From Paraescarpia echinospica (taxonomy: Eukaryota; Annelida; Polychaeta; Sabellida; Siboglinidae): DNA of 64,000 bases. Of this stretch, positions 43,506-55,706 are shown piece after piece. The notes under the pieces are model-generated. The model searched no databases and had not been told where the DNA came from. It was given only the letters and a program-made list of their open reading frames with translations. The stretch covers positions 45,075,099 to 45,139,098 of the forward strand of contig CM034531.1 in NCBI GenBank assembly GCA_020002185.1, in the 5' to 3' direction. Made by a program: the position numbers and the translations under genes. Position 1 is the first letter of the stretch; each line of letters opens with the position of its first letter.

Positions 43506-43650
43506 ATTTCACAGTCAATTTACCTTTTTTCCCATGACGTTGCGGCTGCTTTCAACAGTCTTCCTCAGACGGCTACCGCTAGATGGCGAGACGGTAGTCC
43601 TCCAGAAGCCGAAACGTCACGCGAAAAATGTAAACTGACATGAAATAAAT
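43506..43650. repeat. Imperfect palindrome of about 140 bp
   Basis: The left arm ATTTCACAGTCAATTTACC continuing to ATGACGTTGCGGCT pairs with the right arm AGCCGAAACGTCACGCG continuing to GTAAACTGACATGAAAT. The loop contains CAGTCTTCCTCAGA. It resembles a small palindromic mobile element; class unknown. Confidence 0.6.
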
Positions 43651-44179
43651 ACAGATATCACTAATTTTAACCATATTAAGTTGCTATGTGATATCGCTAT
43701 TCTTTCTGTTTTGTTAGTCGGAAATTAGTAATCTTCTGACATAGAATAGATAATGGGATATATGTTAGATTGCGATAATACACTCTTTACTAAATTTGTA
43801 TGTAAGTATGTTGAGGTAGAAACTAATTGTAATGAAAACAAAATGTGGCATCTTTATGAATACTTATTGCAAATGTTCTGTCTTGCAGCTCTCATAGAAT
43901 GTTCTAACTAGGATGGCCGAAAACGCATTGGAGCCGTCAACATGACCGGGGAAGTGTTCTACTCAAGATTTCAACAAGACGCCGTTCTATGGATTCCGAA
44001 AAACCCATCAAGGTTAATCATTTACTGAAGCTGTCTAAGTACACGTGTACAATTACATTCAGTTGCAGTTGTTACGATTTGACGTTTGTGTTTAAGTACA
44101 CATATTCAGTTACATTCACTTGCAGATTTGACGTTTGGCGTGTTAGCTCAGTTATTGCGTATGCGTATGGGTGCGTACG

Positions 44180-44239
44180 TGTTTGCATTCATAATGGCGT
44201 GCGTTTGTATGTATGTATGTATTTGTTTGTTTGTGAGTG

Positions 44240-44272
<33 letters not shown>

Positions 44273-44430
44273 TGTGTGCGGGCGCGCGCGCGTGTGTGTG
44301 TGTGTGTGTGTGTGTGTGAGTGTGTGTGTATGTTTGTGCGTGCGTGTGTGTGTTTGGTTGTGCGTGTGCGTGTGTATGTCTGTGTGTATATGTGCACGTG
44401 GATTTGTGTGCATGGGTTTGTGTAAATGCA
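44180..44430. repeat. (GT)n-rich microsatellite with GCGCGC core
   Basis: Long alternating purine-pyrimidine tract, able to adopt Z-DNA in principle. Confidence 0.9.
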
Positions 44431-44694
44431 TGCATTCGTGAGAGTTTGTGTTGAATCTAAGCAACCAACGTAATATCAAAGATTAAAAGATTACGTTTTG
44501 GATTTTCAGTCTCGTAATCGCCGATTTGAATGGTGAAATTATCGGTGAGTTTGATCTACACATGCGGCTTGGACTTGCACCTAGCATCGCTCTACTACAG
44601 GATGGATGCTCAAGTACGTCACATAAATTACCGACAAAGCACCGAAACGCATACGTAAATATAAAACTAATTGTTGTACGTCCGCCCGCCCGGG

Positions 44695-45235
44695 GAGAGA
44701 GGGAATGAGTGATTCTGGGAGGGAGGGAGGGAGGGAGGGAGAGAGGGAGGGAGGGAGGGAGGGAGAGAGGGAGGGAGGAAGGAAGGGAGGGAGAGAGTGA
44801 GGGAGGGAGGGAGGGATTGTGGGAGTGAGACTGGGAGAGAGGAGGGAGGGAGTGAGACTGGGAAGGAGTGAGACTGGGAGTGAAGGAATGAGACTGGGAG
44901 GGAGGGAGGGAGTGAGATTGGGAGTGAGACTGGGAGGGTGTGTGGGTGTGAGACTTTGAGGGAGTGAGGGTGTGAGACAGGGAGGGAGGGATGGAGTGAG
45001 TGAGACTGGGATGGAGTGAGAGAGTAAGACTGGTGGGAGGAGGGAGGGAGAGATGGAGGAAGGGAGAGATGAAGGAAGGGAGAGAGGGAGGGAGGGAGGG
45101 AGGGAGGGAGGGAGGGAGGGAGGGAGGGAGGGAGGGAGGGAGTGAAACTGGAAGGGAGTGAGGGAATGAGACAGAGAGGGAGGGGTGGGAGTGAGACTGG
45201 GAGGGAGGGGTGGGAGTGAGACTTCGAGGTTGACG
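44695..45235. repeat. GGGA polypurine tract, about 540 bp
   Basis: Head-to-tail GGGA with GAGTGAGACTGG interruptions. Almost pure purine on the plus strand. Pro/Ser/Leu-rich minus-strand frames are artefacts. Confidence 0.93.
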
Positions 45236-45548
45236 GGGGGAATAAAATATGATGAAGGATCGAAAGAGTGGAAATATACTGTTGGATTTTTAAATAAGTA
45301 GGTATTTAGGACATACCATTGTCCGCTTCGTCGAGTTAATGATAAAAATAAGTGTGAACAAAAAAGCCCTTGGCCCCCGGAACGGTCTCTAAAATGCATG
45401 TAAAAAAATTATACAAAAAGTTTATTTCGAATAGAAGCAAAGCTACCGAATTAAGGTATAATTCGACAAGGAATAAACTAACAACCGTTATACGATATGC
45501 TAAAAACGGGATTATTTTAGTAAATTATTGTCTGAGCACCGGGACAAC

Positions 45549-47964
45549 TTAACAAGATTTAACAAGATTGCCACCCAGAGAATTAACTCTAGGTGGCAGG
45601 TGGACAAGGAAGCCCTTTGGCTTATCGAAAGTCCGACCCTTTTATCTATGTGTATCCCGCCCGTCTGAGGTATGTGTCGATTTTATTTTTAAACATATTC
45701 ACGCTACTAGCACCCACACAATCAGCAGGTAATCTGTTCCATTCATTTACAGTCCTTTGTGAAAATGAAAACTTTCTTATATCCAATCTACTCTGCTCCT
45801 TTGCCAATGTAAGTTCATGTCCTCTAGTCCTTCTATCTTTCTTAACTGAGAAAAAAATATTTCTATCAATATTTTCATAACCCTTCAATATTTCAAACAC
45901 TTCTATCTGATCTCCTCTCAATCTCCTGGTCTCTAGTGTTGTTAAACCGCATTTTTTTAGGCGTATTTCGTAACTAAGATCCCTCAGTTTTGGTATCATT
46001 TTAGTTGCTCTCCTCTGCACTCTTTCTAGCATATCTATGTCCTTCCTGCGATATGGCCTCCACGCTTGAATACAATATTCTAAATGAGGCCTAACTATTG
46101 TTTTGTACAGCGGTATTATTAGCTCTTTTTCCTTATACGTTATGTTTCGCCTAATTAATCCAAGGATTTGATTTCCCTTTGAAGCTGCAATTCCGCACTG
46201 CTCTGAAACCTTCATATCAGCACTAATGGTTAACCCTAAGTCCTTTTCTTTTACAGTAGTACTTAGTACAGTACCCCCCATTGTATATTCTACCTCTTCG
46301 TTCCCATGTCCTGTGTGGAGGCATTTACATTTCCCAAAATTGAACAGCATTTGCCACTTTTCAGACCATTTGATCAACCTGTCAAGATCATCTTGTAAAT
46401 GCTGTCTATCTCCATCACTTTTAATCCTTCTAAACACTTTTGTATCATCCGCAAATTTCAACACCTTGCTTGTTATTTCATCATCCAAATCGTTGATATA
46501 TATTAAGAATAATATAGGACCTAATACTGATCCCTGTGGTACCCCACTCAATACTGATTTCCAGTTTGAAGCCTCCCCATCAACTACTACACGTTGTCTT
46601 CTGTCAATCAACCATTGTTCTATCCAGTTTATTATACCATTTCCTATGCCATGGGCCTTTAGTTTAAGCAGTAATCTTTGATGTGGTACTTTGTCGAAAG
46701 CTTTTTGAAAATCTAAGTAGACGATATCTACTGGTGATCCCTCATCTACCCACTTAGTGATGTCTTCCAAAAAACATAACATATTTGTTAAGCATGACCT
46801 CGCTTTAAAAAAACCATGTTGAGATGGGTTTATCAAGTTTTGTTTAACAAGAAAATCCACCATGTGATCTTTAATTAGTCTTTCTAATAATTTACAAATC
46901 ACTGATGTTAAACTCACTGGTCTATAGTTCTCTGACTTGTTTCTCGAACCTTTTTTGAATAACGGTATAATGTTTGCTTCTTTCCATTCTAAAGGAACCA
47001 CTCCCTCTTCTAATGACAAGTTGAAAACTGTTGCAAGCGGTATGCTAATTTGTTCTACAATTTCCAATAGTAGTTTGGGTGGAATACCATCCACTCCAGG
47101 TGATTTATTATCCTTCATAGCCCTTATTTTCTTACCTACCATTTCCGGGGTTACAATTAATTGTCCTAAATAGTCTGAATCTGCCCCCTTGAACTTAGCC
47201 TCTGGTACTGGCAGTGAACTAATATCTTCCCTGGTAAACACTGAACTAAAGTACTCATTCAGGTCTTCTGCCATTAAGAATCCCTCTGATATTATATTTC
47301 CAGCACTATCTTCTAGAGGACCGACTTTATCTTGAACTTTCTGTTTGCTTCGAACATACGCATAAAAACTCTTGCTGTCATGTTTTATATTACTAGCTAA
47401 TTGTTGTTCATAGCTTCTCTTTGAATTTCTAATTTCAGCTGTAGCTTGGTTAAGTGCTTCTTTATAACTGTTGTAGTCTTCATCATTTCCAGTACATCTG
47501 TATGACTTCCACATCATTTGTTTGTACTTAATTTTTCTAATGGCTTCTTTCGATAAGTGTTTCTTTTTGGACCGTTTTCCTTGTTTTTTGAAGGGTACAA
47601 ATTTATCGACTATGCACTTAATTTCACTCTTTAATACATTCCAGCATTCTGTTGCCGTCTTATTTTTCAGTGTGTTATTCCAGTCTATCTTTGCTAAATA
47701 TTTCCTCATGTCCTTATACCTTCCTTTGTGGAAATTTCTCCTATACTGCTTTTTACTATTCCTTTCTGATTTTACTTTGATGATAAAATGTATCTGGTTG
47801 TGATCGCTACTCCCCAGTGGCTCACATATCTTGACATTGTCAACTAATTCATTCTGTGAGGACAAAACTATGTCTAACACATTCTCTCCCCTGGTTGGTT
47901 CTAGCTTGTCGGGGACATGGAAAATGTTACGTACAATCATGGGGAAATCTCGACTTGAGTGCAA
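45549..47964 (-). mobile_element. CR1-like LINE, 5'-truncated, nearly intact coding
   Basis: The 3' end at the left has two decamers of the ATTTAACAAG type, then the same terminal stem-loop as at 7741 (here 45570-45597). The sequence is more than 90% identical by eye to 7711-9475. The 5' break at about 47964 is inside the endonuclease domain, directly against another LINE. Confidence 0.88.
45646..47964 (-). CDS. CR1-like reverse transcriptase with endonuclease C-terminus
   Basis: A 772-residue uninterrupted frame. Residues 25-60 keep the end of an AP-endonuclease domain (RGENVLDIVL, LGSSDHNQIHF). A basic connector follows. The reverse transcriptase spans about 265-600: NKSPGVDGIPP, YRPVSLTS, motif A YLDFQKAFDKVPHQ (D418), VPQGSVLGP and motif C KFADD (504-507). 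A C-terminal thumb and tail end in TYLRRAGYT. All catalytic residues of the polymerase are present. The protein lacks most of the endonuclease, so it could not nick a target alone. The absence of stops suggests a recent insertion. Confidence 0.88.
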   Translation of the reverse strand: MHSSRDFPMIVRNIFHVPDKLEPTRGENVLDIVLSSQNELVDNVKICEPLGSSDHNQIHFIIKVKSERNSKKQYRRNFHKGRYKDMRKYLAKIDWNNTLKNKTATECWNVLKSEIKCIVDKFVPFKKQGKRSKKKHLSKEAIRKIKYKQMMWKSYRCTGNDEDYNSYKEALNQATAEIRNSKRSYEQQLASNIKHDSKSFYAYVRSKQKVQDKVGPLEDSAGNIISEGFLMAEDLNEYFSSVFTREDISSLPVPEAKFKGADSDYLGQLIVTPEMVGKKIRAMKDNKSPGVDGIPPKLLLEIVEQISIPLATVFNLSLEEGVVPLEWKEANIIPLFKKGSRNKSENYRPVSLTSVICKLLERLIKDHMVDFLVKQNLINPSQHGFFKARSCLTNMLCFLEDITKWVDEGSPVDIVYLDFQKAFDKVPHQRLLLKLKAHGIGNGIINWIEQWLIDRRQRVVVDGEASNWKSVLSGVPQGSVLGPILFLIYINDLDDEITSKVLKFADDTKVFRRIKSDGDRQHLQDDLDRLIKWSEKWQMLFNFGKCKCLHTGHGNEEVEYTMGGTVLSTTVKEKDLGLTISADMKVSEQCGIAASKGNQILGLIRRNITYKEKELIIPLYKTIVRPHLEYCIQAWRPYRRKDIDMLERVQRRATKMIPKLRDLSYEIRLKKCGLTTLETRRLRGDQIEVFEILKGYENIDRNIFFSVKKDRRTRGHELTLAKEQSRLDIRKFSFSQRTVNEWNRLPADCVGASSVNMFKNKIDTYLRRAGYT

Positions 47965-47969
47965 CTATC

Positions 47970-48428
47970 CGGTACAATTTTATAACAATGGTGTTATTAC
48001 CAGTGATAGGGCTGAAATAGCAAACACGTTTAATAAGTAATTTATTAGCATTGGACCCGAGCTAGCTAAACAAATTGAAACTCCTCCATATGTGTCCGTT
48101 CTGGATTACATGGGCAAACGTAATGAACATTCAATATTTTTGATACCAAACCTATAAGGAAGAGGTCATACTCACTGTTAATGACTGCGGTAATAAATCT
48201 TCAGCTGATTGTGACGGCATTACAAATGTAATTGAAAGCATCGCCGAACCGATGACACATATATGTAACCTGTCATTTAAATGTGACGTTTTCCCACATA
48301 AGATGAAAACGGCTAAAGTAATACCTGTATATAAATCTGGCTTGTACAATCCTAAACGAATGCCAATATGAGTTTAGAGAAGCCATGTCAAGCTCATCGA
48401 TGGAGCATAAAACTGGAAAGATCACACC
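47970..48428 (+). pseudogene. Second LINE: N-terminal reverse-transcriptase part, then deletion
   Basis: Plus-strand pieces read FYNNGVITSDRAEIANTFNK, then ADCDGITNVIESIAEPMTHI and CNLSFKCDVFPHKMKTAKVI (Rex1/L2-type LINE fingers region), ending near 48345. The palm with its catalytic motifs is missing. At about 48414-48428 the thumb phrase WKDHTRR leads straight into the minisatellite. Confidence 0.75.
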
Positions 48429-51400
48429 AGACGAGTAAAGTATATCAATTAGTGTTGGTATTATGTACAGATGAGTAAAGTCTAAACTATCAATTAGTGT
48501 TGGTATTATGTACAGATGCAGTAAAGTCTAAACTATCAATTAGTGTTGGTATTATGTACAGATGCAGTAAAGTCTAAAATAGCAATTAGTGTTGGTGTTA
48601 TGTACAGATGCAGTAAAGTCTAAACTATCAATTAGTGTTGGTATTATGTACAGACGAGTAAAGTCTAAACTATCAATTAGTGTTGGTATTATGTACAGAT
48701 GCAGTAAAGTCTAAACTATCAATTAGTGTTGGTATTATGTACAGACGAGTAAAGTCTAAACTATCAATTAGTGTTGGTATTATGTACAGATGCAGTAAAG
48801 CTTAAACTATCAATTAGTGTTGGTATTATGTACAGACGAGTAAAGTCTAAACTATTAATTAGTGTTGGTATTATGTACAGATGCAGTAAAGTCTAAACTA
48901 TCAATTAGTGTTGGTGTTATGTACAGACGAGTAAAGTCTAAACTATCAATTAGTGTTGGTATTATGTACAGATGCAGTAAAGTTTAAACTATCAATTAGT
49001 GTTGGTGTTATGTACAGACGAGTAAAATCTAAACTATCAATTAGTGTTGGTATTATGTACAAATGCAGTAAAGTCTAAACTATCAATTAGTGTTGGTATT
49101 ATGTACAGACGAGTAAAGTCTAAACTGTCACTTAGTGTTGGTATTATGTACAGATGCAGTAAAGTCTAAACTATCAATTAGTGTTGGTGTTATGTACAGA
49201 CGAGTAAAGTCTAAACTATCAATTAGTGTTGGTATTATGTACAGATGCAGTAAAGTCTAAACTATCAATTAGTGTTGGTGTTACGTACAGACGAGTAAAG
49301 TCTAAACTATCAATTAGTGTTGGTATTATGTACAGATGCAGTAAAGTCTAAACTATCAATTAGTGTTGGTATTATGTACAGACGAGTAAAGTCTAAACTA
49401 TCAATTAGTGTTGGTATTATGTACAGATGCAGTAAAGTCTAAACTATCAATTAGTGTTTATATTATGTACAGATGCAGTAAAGTCTAAACTATCAATTAG
49501 TGTTGGTATTATGTACAGATGCAGTAAAGTCTAAACTATCAATTAGTGTTGGTATTATGTACAGATGCAGTAAAGTCTAAACTATCAATTAGTGTTGGTA
49601 TTATGTACAGATGCAGTAAAGTCTAAACTATCAATTAGTGTTGGTATTATGTACAGATGAGTAAAGTCTAAACTATCAATTAGTGTTGGTATTATGTACA
49701 GATGCAGTAAAGTCTAAACTATCAATTAGTGTTGGTATTATGTACAGATGCAGTAAAGTCTAAACTATCAATTAGTGTTGGTATTATGTACAGATGCAGT
49801 AAAGTCTAAACTATCAATTAGTGTTGGTGTTATGTACAGACGAGTAAAGTCTAAACTATCAATTAGTGTTGGTATTATGTACAGATTCAGTAAAGTCTAA
49901 ACTATCAATTAGTGTTGGTATTGTGTACAGATGCAGCAAAGTCTAAACTATCAATTAGTGTTGGTATTATGTACAGATGAGAAAAGTCTAAACTATCAAT
50001 TAGTGTTGGTATTATGTACAGATGCAGTAAAGTCTAAACTATCAATTAGTGTTGGTATTATGTACAGATGCAGTAAAGTCTAAACTATCAATTAGTGTTT
50101 GTATTATGTACAGATGCAGTAAAGTCTAAACTATCAATTAGTGTTGGTGTTATGTACAGACGAGTAAAGTCTAAACTATCAATTAGTGTTGGTATTATGT
50201 ACAGATGAAGTAAAGTCTAAACTATCAATTAGTGTTGGTATTATGTACAGATGCAGTAAAGTCTAAACTATCAATTAGTGTTGGTGTTATGTACAGACGA
50301 GTATAGTCTAAACTATCAATTAGTGTTGGTATTATGTACAGATGCAGTAAAGTCTAAACTATCAATTAGTGTTGGTGTTCTGTACAGACGAGTATAGTCT
50401 AAACTATCAATTAGTGTTGGTATTATGTACAGATGCAGTAAAGTCTAAACTATCAATTAGTGTTGGTATTATGTACAGACGAGTAAAGTCTAAACTATCA
50501 ATTAGTGTTGGTATTATGTACAGATGCAGTAAAGTCTAAACTATAATTAGTGTTGGTGTTATGTACCGACGAGTAAAGTCTAAACTATCAATTAGTGTTG
50601 GTATTATGTACAGATGCAGTAAAGTCTAAACTATCAATTAGTGTTGGTGTTATGTACAAACGAGTAAAGTCTAAATTATCAATTAGTGTTGGTGTTATGT
50701 ACAGATGCAGTAAAGTCTAAACTATCAATTAGTGTTGGTATTATGTACAGACGAGTAAAGTCTAAACTATCAATTAGTGTTGGTATTATGTACAGATGCA
50801 GTAAAGTCTAAACTATCAATTAGTGTTGGTGTTATGTACAGACGAGTAAAGTCTAACCTATCAATTAGTGTTGGTATTATGTACAGATGCAGTAAAGTCT
50901 AAACTATCAATTTGTGTTGGTGTTATGTACAGACGAGTAAAGTCTAAACTATCAATTAGTGTTGGTATTATGTACAGATGCAGTAAAGTATAAACTATCA
51001 ATTAGTGTTGGTGTTATGTACAGACGAGTAAAGTCTAAACTATCAATTAGTGTTGGTATTATGTACAGATGCAGTAAAGTCTAAACTATCAATTAGTGTT
51101 GGTATTATGTACAGACGAGTACAGTCTAAACTATCAATTAGTGTTGGTATTATGTACAGATGCAGTAAAGTCTAAACTATCAATTAGTGTTGGTGTTATG
51201 TACAGACGAATAAAGTCTAAACTATCAATTAGTGTTGGTATTATGTACAGATGCAGTAAAGTCTAAACTATCAATTAGTTTTGATGTTATGTACAGACGA
51301 ATAAAGTCTAAACTATCAATTAGTGTTGGTATTATGTACAGATGCAGTAAAGTCTAAACTATCAGTTAGTGTTGATGTTATGTACAGACGAGTAAAGTCT

Positions 51401-54400
51401 AAACTATCAATTAGTGTTGGTATTATGTACAGATGCAGTAAAGTCTAAACTATCAATTAGTGTTGGTATTATGTACAGATGCAGTAAAGTCTAAACTATC
51501 AATTAGTGTTGGTATTATGTACAGATGCAGTAAAGTCTAAACTATCAATTAGTGTTGGTATTATGTACAGATGAGTAAAGTCTAAACTATCAATTAGTGT
51601 TGGTATTATGTACAGATGCAGTAACGTCTAAATTATCAATTAGTGTTGGTATTATGTACAGATGCAGTAAAGTCTAAACTATCAATTATTGTTGGTATTA
51701 TGTACAGACGCAGTAAAGTCTAAACTATCAATTAGTGTTGGTGTTATGTACAGATGAGTAAAGTCTAAACTATCAATTAGTGTAGGTATTATGTACAGAT
51801 GAGTAAAGTCTAAACTATCAATTAGTGTTGGTATTATGTACAGATGAGTAAAGTCTAAACTATCAATTAGTGTTGGTATTATGTACAGATGAGTAAAGTC
51901 TAAACTATCAATTAGTGTTGGTATTATGTACAGATGAGTAAAGTCTAAACTATCAATTAGTGTTGGTATTATGTACAGATGCAGTAAAGTCTAAACTATC
52001 AATTAGTGTTGGTATTATGTACAGAGGCAGTAAAGTCTAAACTATCAATTAGTGTTGGTGTTATGTACAGACGAGTAAAGTCTAAACTATCAATTAGTGT
52101 TGGTATTATGTACAGAGGAGTAAAGTCTAAACTATCAATTAGTGTTGGTATTATGTACAGATGCAGTAAAGTCTAAACTATCAATTAGTGTTGGTATTAT
52201 GTACAGATGAGTAAAGTCTAAACTATCAATTAGTGTTGGTATTATGTACAGATGAGTAAAGTCTAAACTATCAATTAGTGTTGGTATTATGTACAGATGC
52301 AGTAAAGTCTAAACTATCAATTAGTGTTGGTATTATGTACAGATGCAGTAAAGTCTAAACTATCAATTAGTGTTGGTGTTATGTACAGACGAGTAAAGTC
52401 TAAACTATCAATTAGTGTTGGTATTATGTACAGATGCAGTAAAGTCTAAACTATCAATTAGTGTTGGTGTTATGTACAGACGAGTAAAGTCTAAACTATC
52501 AATTAGTGTTGGTATTAGTGTCTAAACTATCAATTGTTTATTATGTACAGATGCAGTAAAGTCTAAACTATCAATTATTGTTGGTGTTATGTACAGACGA
52601 GTAAAGTCTAAACTATCAATTAGTGTTGGTATTATGTACAGATGCAGTAAAGTCTAAACTATCAATTAGTGTTGGTATTATGTACAGACGAGTAAAGTCT
52701 AAACTATCAATTAGTGTTGGTATTATGTACAGATGCAGTAAAGTCTAAACTATCAATTAGTGTTGGTGTTATGTACAGACGAGTAAAGTCTAAACTATCA
52801 ATTAGTGTTGATATTATGTACAGATGCAGTAAAGTCTAAACTATTAATTAGTGTTGGTGTTATGTACAGACGAGTAAAGTCTAAACTATCAATTAGTGTT
52901 GGTATTATGTACAGATGCAGTAAAGTCTAAACTATCAATTAGTGTTGGTATTATGTACAGATGCAGTAAAGTCTAAACTATCAATTAGTGTTGGTATTAT
53001 GTACAGACGAGTAAAGTCTAAACTATCAATTAGTGTTGGTATTATGTACAGATGCAGTAAAGTCTAAACTATCAATTAGTTTTGGTGTTATGTACAGATG
53101 CAGTAAAGTCTAAACTATCAATTAGTGTTGGTATTATGTACAGACGAGTAAAGTCTAAACTATCAATTAGTGTTGGTATTATGTACAGATGCAGTAAAGT
53201 CTAAACTATCAATTAGTGTTGATGTTATGTACAGACGAGTAAAGTCTAAACTATCAATTAGTGTTGGTATTATGTACAGATGCAGTAAAGTCTAAACTAT
53301 CAATTAGTGTTGGTATTATGTACAGATGCAGTAAAGTCTAAACTATCAATTAGTGTTGGTATTATGTACAGATGAGTAAAGTCTAAACTATCAATTAGTG
53401 TTGGTATTATGTACAGATGCAGTAAAGTCTAAACTATCAATTAGTGTTTGTATTATGTACAGATGCAGTAAAGTCTAAACTATCAATTAGTGTTGGTATT
53501 ATGTACAGATGCAGTAAAGTCTAAACTATCAATTAGTGTTGGTATTATGTACAGACGAGTAAAGTCTAAACTATCAATTAGTGTTGGTATTATGTACAGA
53601 CGAGTAAAGTCTAAACTATCAATTAGTGTTGGTATTATGTACAGATGCAGTAAAGTCTAAACTATCAATTAGTTTTGATGTTATGTACAGACGAGTAAAG
53701 TCTAAACTATCAATTAGTGTTGGTATTATGTACAGATGCAGTAAAGTTTAAACTATCAATTAGTGTTGGTAGTATGTACAGATGCAGTAAAGTCTAAACT
53801 ATCAATTAGTGTTGGTATTATGTACAGATGAGTAAAGTCTAAACTATCAATTAGTGTTGGTATTATGTACAGATGCAGTAAAGTATAAACTATCAATTAG
53901 TGTTTGTATTATGTACAGATGCAGTAAAGTCTAAACTATCAATTAGTGTTGGTATTATGTACAGATGCAGTAAAGTCTAAACTATCAATTAGTGTTGGTA
54001 TTATGTACAGATGCAGTAAAGTCTAAACTATCAATTAGTGTTTGTATTATGTGCAGATGCAGTAAAGTCTAAACTATCAATTAGTGTTGGTATTATGTAC
54101 AGATGCAGTAAAGTCTAAACTATCAATTAGTGTTTATATTATGTACAGATGCAGTAAAGTCTAAACTATCAATTAGTGTTGGTATTATGTACAGATGCAG
54201 TAAAGTCTAAACTATCAATTAGTGTTTATATTATGTACAGATGCAGTAAAGTCTAAACTATCAATTAGTGTTGGTATTATGTACAGATGCAGTAAAGTCT
54301 AAACTATCAATTAGTGTTGGTATTATGTACAGATGCAGTAAAGTCTAAACTATCAATTAGTGTTTGTATTATGTACAGATGCAGTAAAGTCTAAACTATA

Positions 54401-55064
54401 AATTAGTGTTGGTATTATGTACAGATGCAGTAAAGTCTAAACTATCAATTAGTGTTTGTATTATGTACAGATGCAGTAAAGTCTAAACTATCAATTAGTG
54501 TTGGTATTATGTACAGATGCAGTAAAGTCTAAACTATCAATTAGTGTTGGTATTATGTACAGACGAGTAAAGTCTAAACTATCAATTAGTGTTGGTATTA
54601 TGTACAGATGCAGTAAAGTCTAAACTATCAATTAGTGTTGGTATTATGTACAGATGCAGTAAAGTCTAAACTATCAATTAGTGTTGGTATGTTATGTACA
54701 ATGAGTAAAGTCTAAACTATCAATTAGTGTTGGTATTATGTACAGATGCAGTAAAGTCTAAACTATCAATTAGTGTTTGTATTATGTACAGATGCGGTAA
54801 AGTCTAAACTATCAATTAGTGTTGGTATTATGTACAGATGCAGTAAAGTCTAAACTATCAATTAGTGTTGGTATTATGTACAGATGCAGTAAAGTCTAAA
54901 CTATCAATTAGTGTTGGTATTATGTACAGATGCAGTAAAGTCTAAACTATCAATTAGTGTTGGTGTTATGTACAGACGAGTAAAGTCTAAACTATCAATT
55001 AGTGTTGGTATTATGTACAGATGCAGTAAAGTCTAAACTATCAATTAGTGTTGGTATTATGTAC
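48429..55064 (+). repeat. Minisatellite of 45/46-bp units amplified from LINE reverse-transcriptase codons
   Basis: 6636 bp, about 146 head-to-tail units. Type A begins AGACGAGTAAAG and is 45 bp; type B begins AGATGCAGTAAAG and is 46 bp; both share the remaining 33 bp. A type A unit reads RRVKSKLSISVGIMY, 15 codons of the host LINE. The flanking LINE frame enters at the first unit (WKDHT before it) and leaves at the last (RCSKLIDRQSMYM after it). A and B alternate in much of the left part; runs of B dominate to the right. Confidence 0.95.
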
Positions 55065-55460
55065 AGATGCAGTAAATTAATCGACCGCCAGAGTATGTAC
55101 ATGTTATATTCTACTCTGTGTTTGCCGTATTAATTGTATTGTGTGGAAATATGGGGAAATACCTATCCCACGAACTTACACTGTATAACAATGTTACAAA
55201 AGAGGGTAATATGGATTATGCACAATGCACAGCGATGCGATCACACAACTCCACTTTTATTTTACAAAGCTGGCAATTTAAAATTTACTGACTTGGTACA
55301 ATTTAGGATATTACTATTTATGTATAAAGCCCACAAAATGAATTACCATCGAATTTTCAAAGGTTATTTGTTAAACATGTTAAGAAGAACTCCACACGAA
55401 GTCAAAATCAATGTGTACGTACACGTGCTTCAACCATTAGAATATGTATGTCATTAATTG
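55065..55460 (+). pseudogene. Second LINE: C-terminal part after the minisatellite
   Basis: The same frame as the last repeat unit continues RCSKLIDRQSMYM, then one TAA at about 55131, then CVEIWGNTYPTNLHCITMLQ, RCDHTTPLLFYKAG and KFTDLVQFRILLFMYKAH. These are thumb and C-terminal blocks of the same LINE type as 47970-48428. Confidence 0.8.
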
Positions 55461-55489
55461 TATACGAAGGTATTGGAACTGGTTTAGGC

Positions 55490-55706
55490 AGCGAACGTAG
55501 ATCACGGTCTTCACGATGACGCTCATTGTGTTCTGCATTTTCATTTACTTGGTATTTACGCTTCCTTGACGGGTGATGAAACAGTTCTTTCTACCATGGA
55601 AGGTGCATCTATTGTTGTCACCCCGCGGGTCGCATTGTGAACAATCTCTCTTTTAGTCCCCGGGCCGCATGATATAGCTCCGCGGACCGCTGGTTGCTGA
55701 CCCCTG
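55490..55706. mobile_element. Truncated hAT element, right end
   Basis: Matches 6395-6703 with gaps, including GTCGCATTGTGAACAATCTC-like and GGGCCGCATGATATAGCTCC-like blocks, and ends TGGTTGCTGACCCCTG. The left half is missing. Confidence 0.75.

Noticed and set aside
44581..45399. 272-residue Pro/Ser/Leu-rich minus-strand frame
   Set aside because: It is the complement of the GGGA tract; no other support.
48429..55064. CRISPR array or centromeric satellite
   Set aside because: Units are directly adjacent without unique spacers, the genome is eukaryotic, and the unit is LINE coding sequence.
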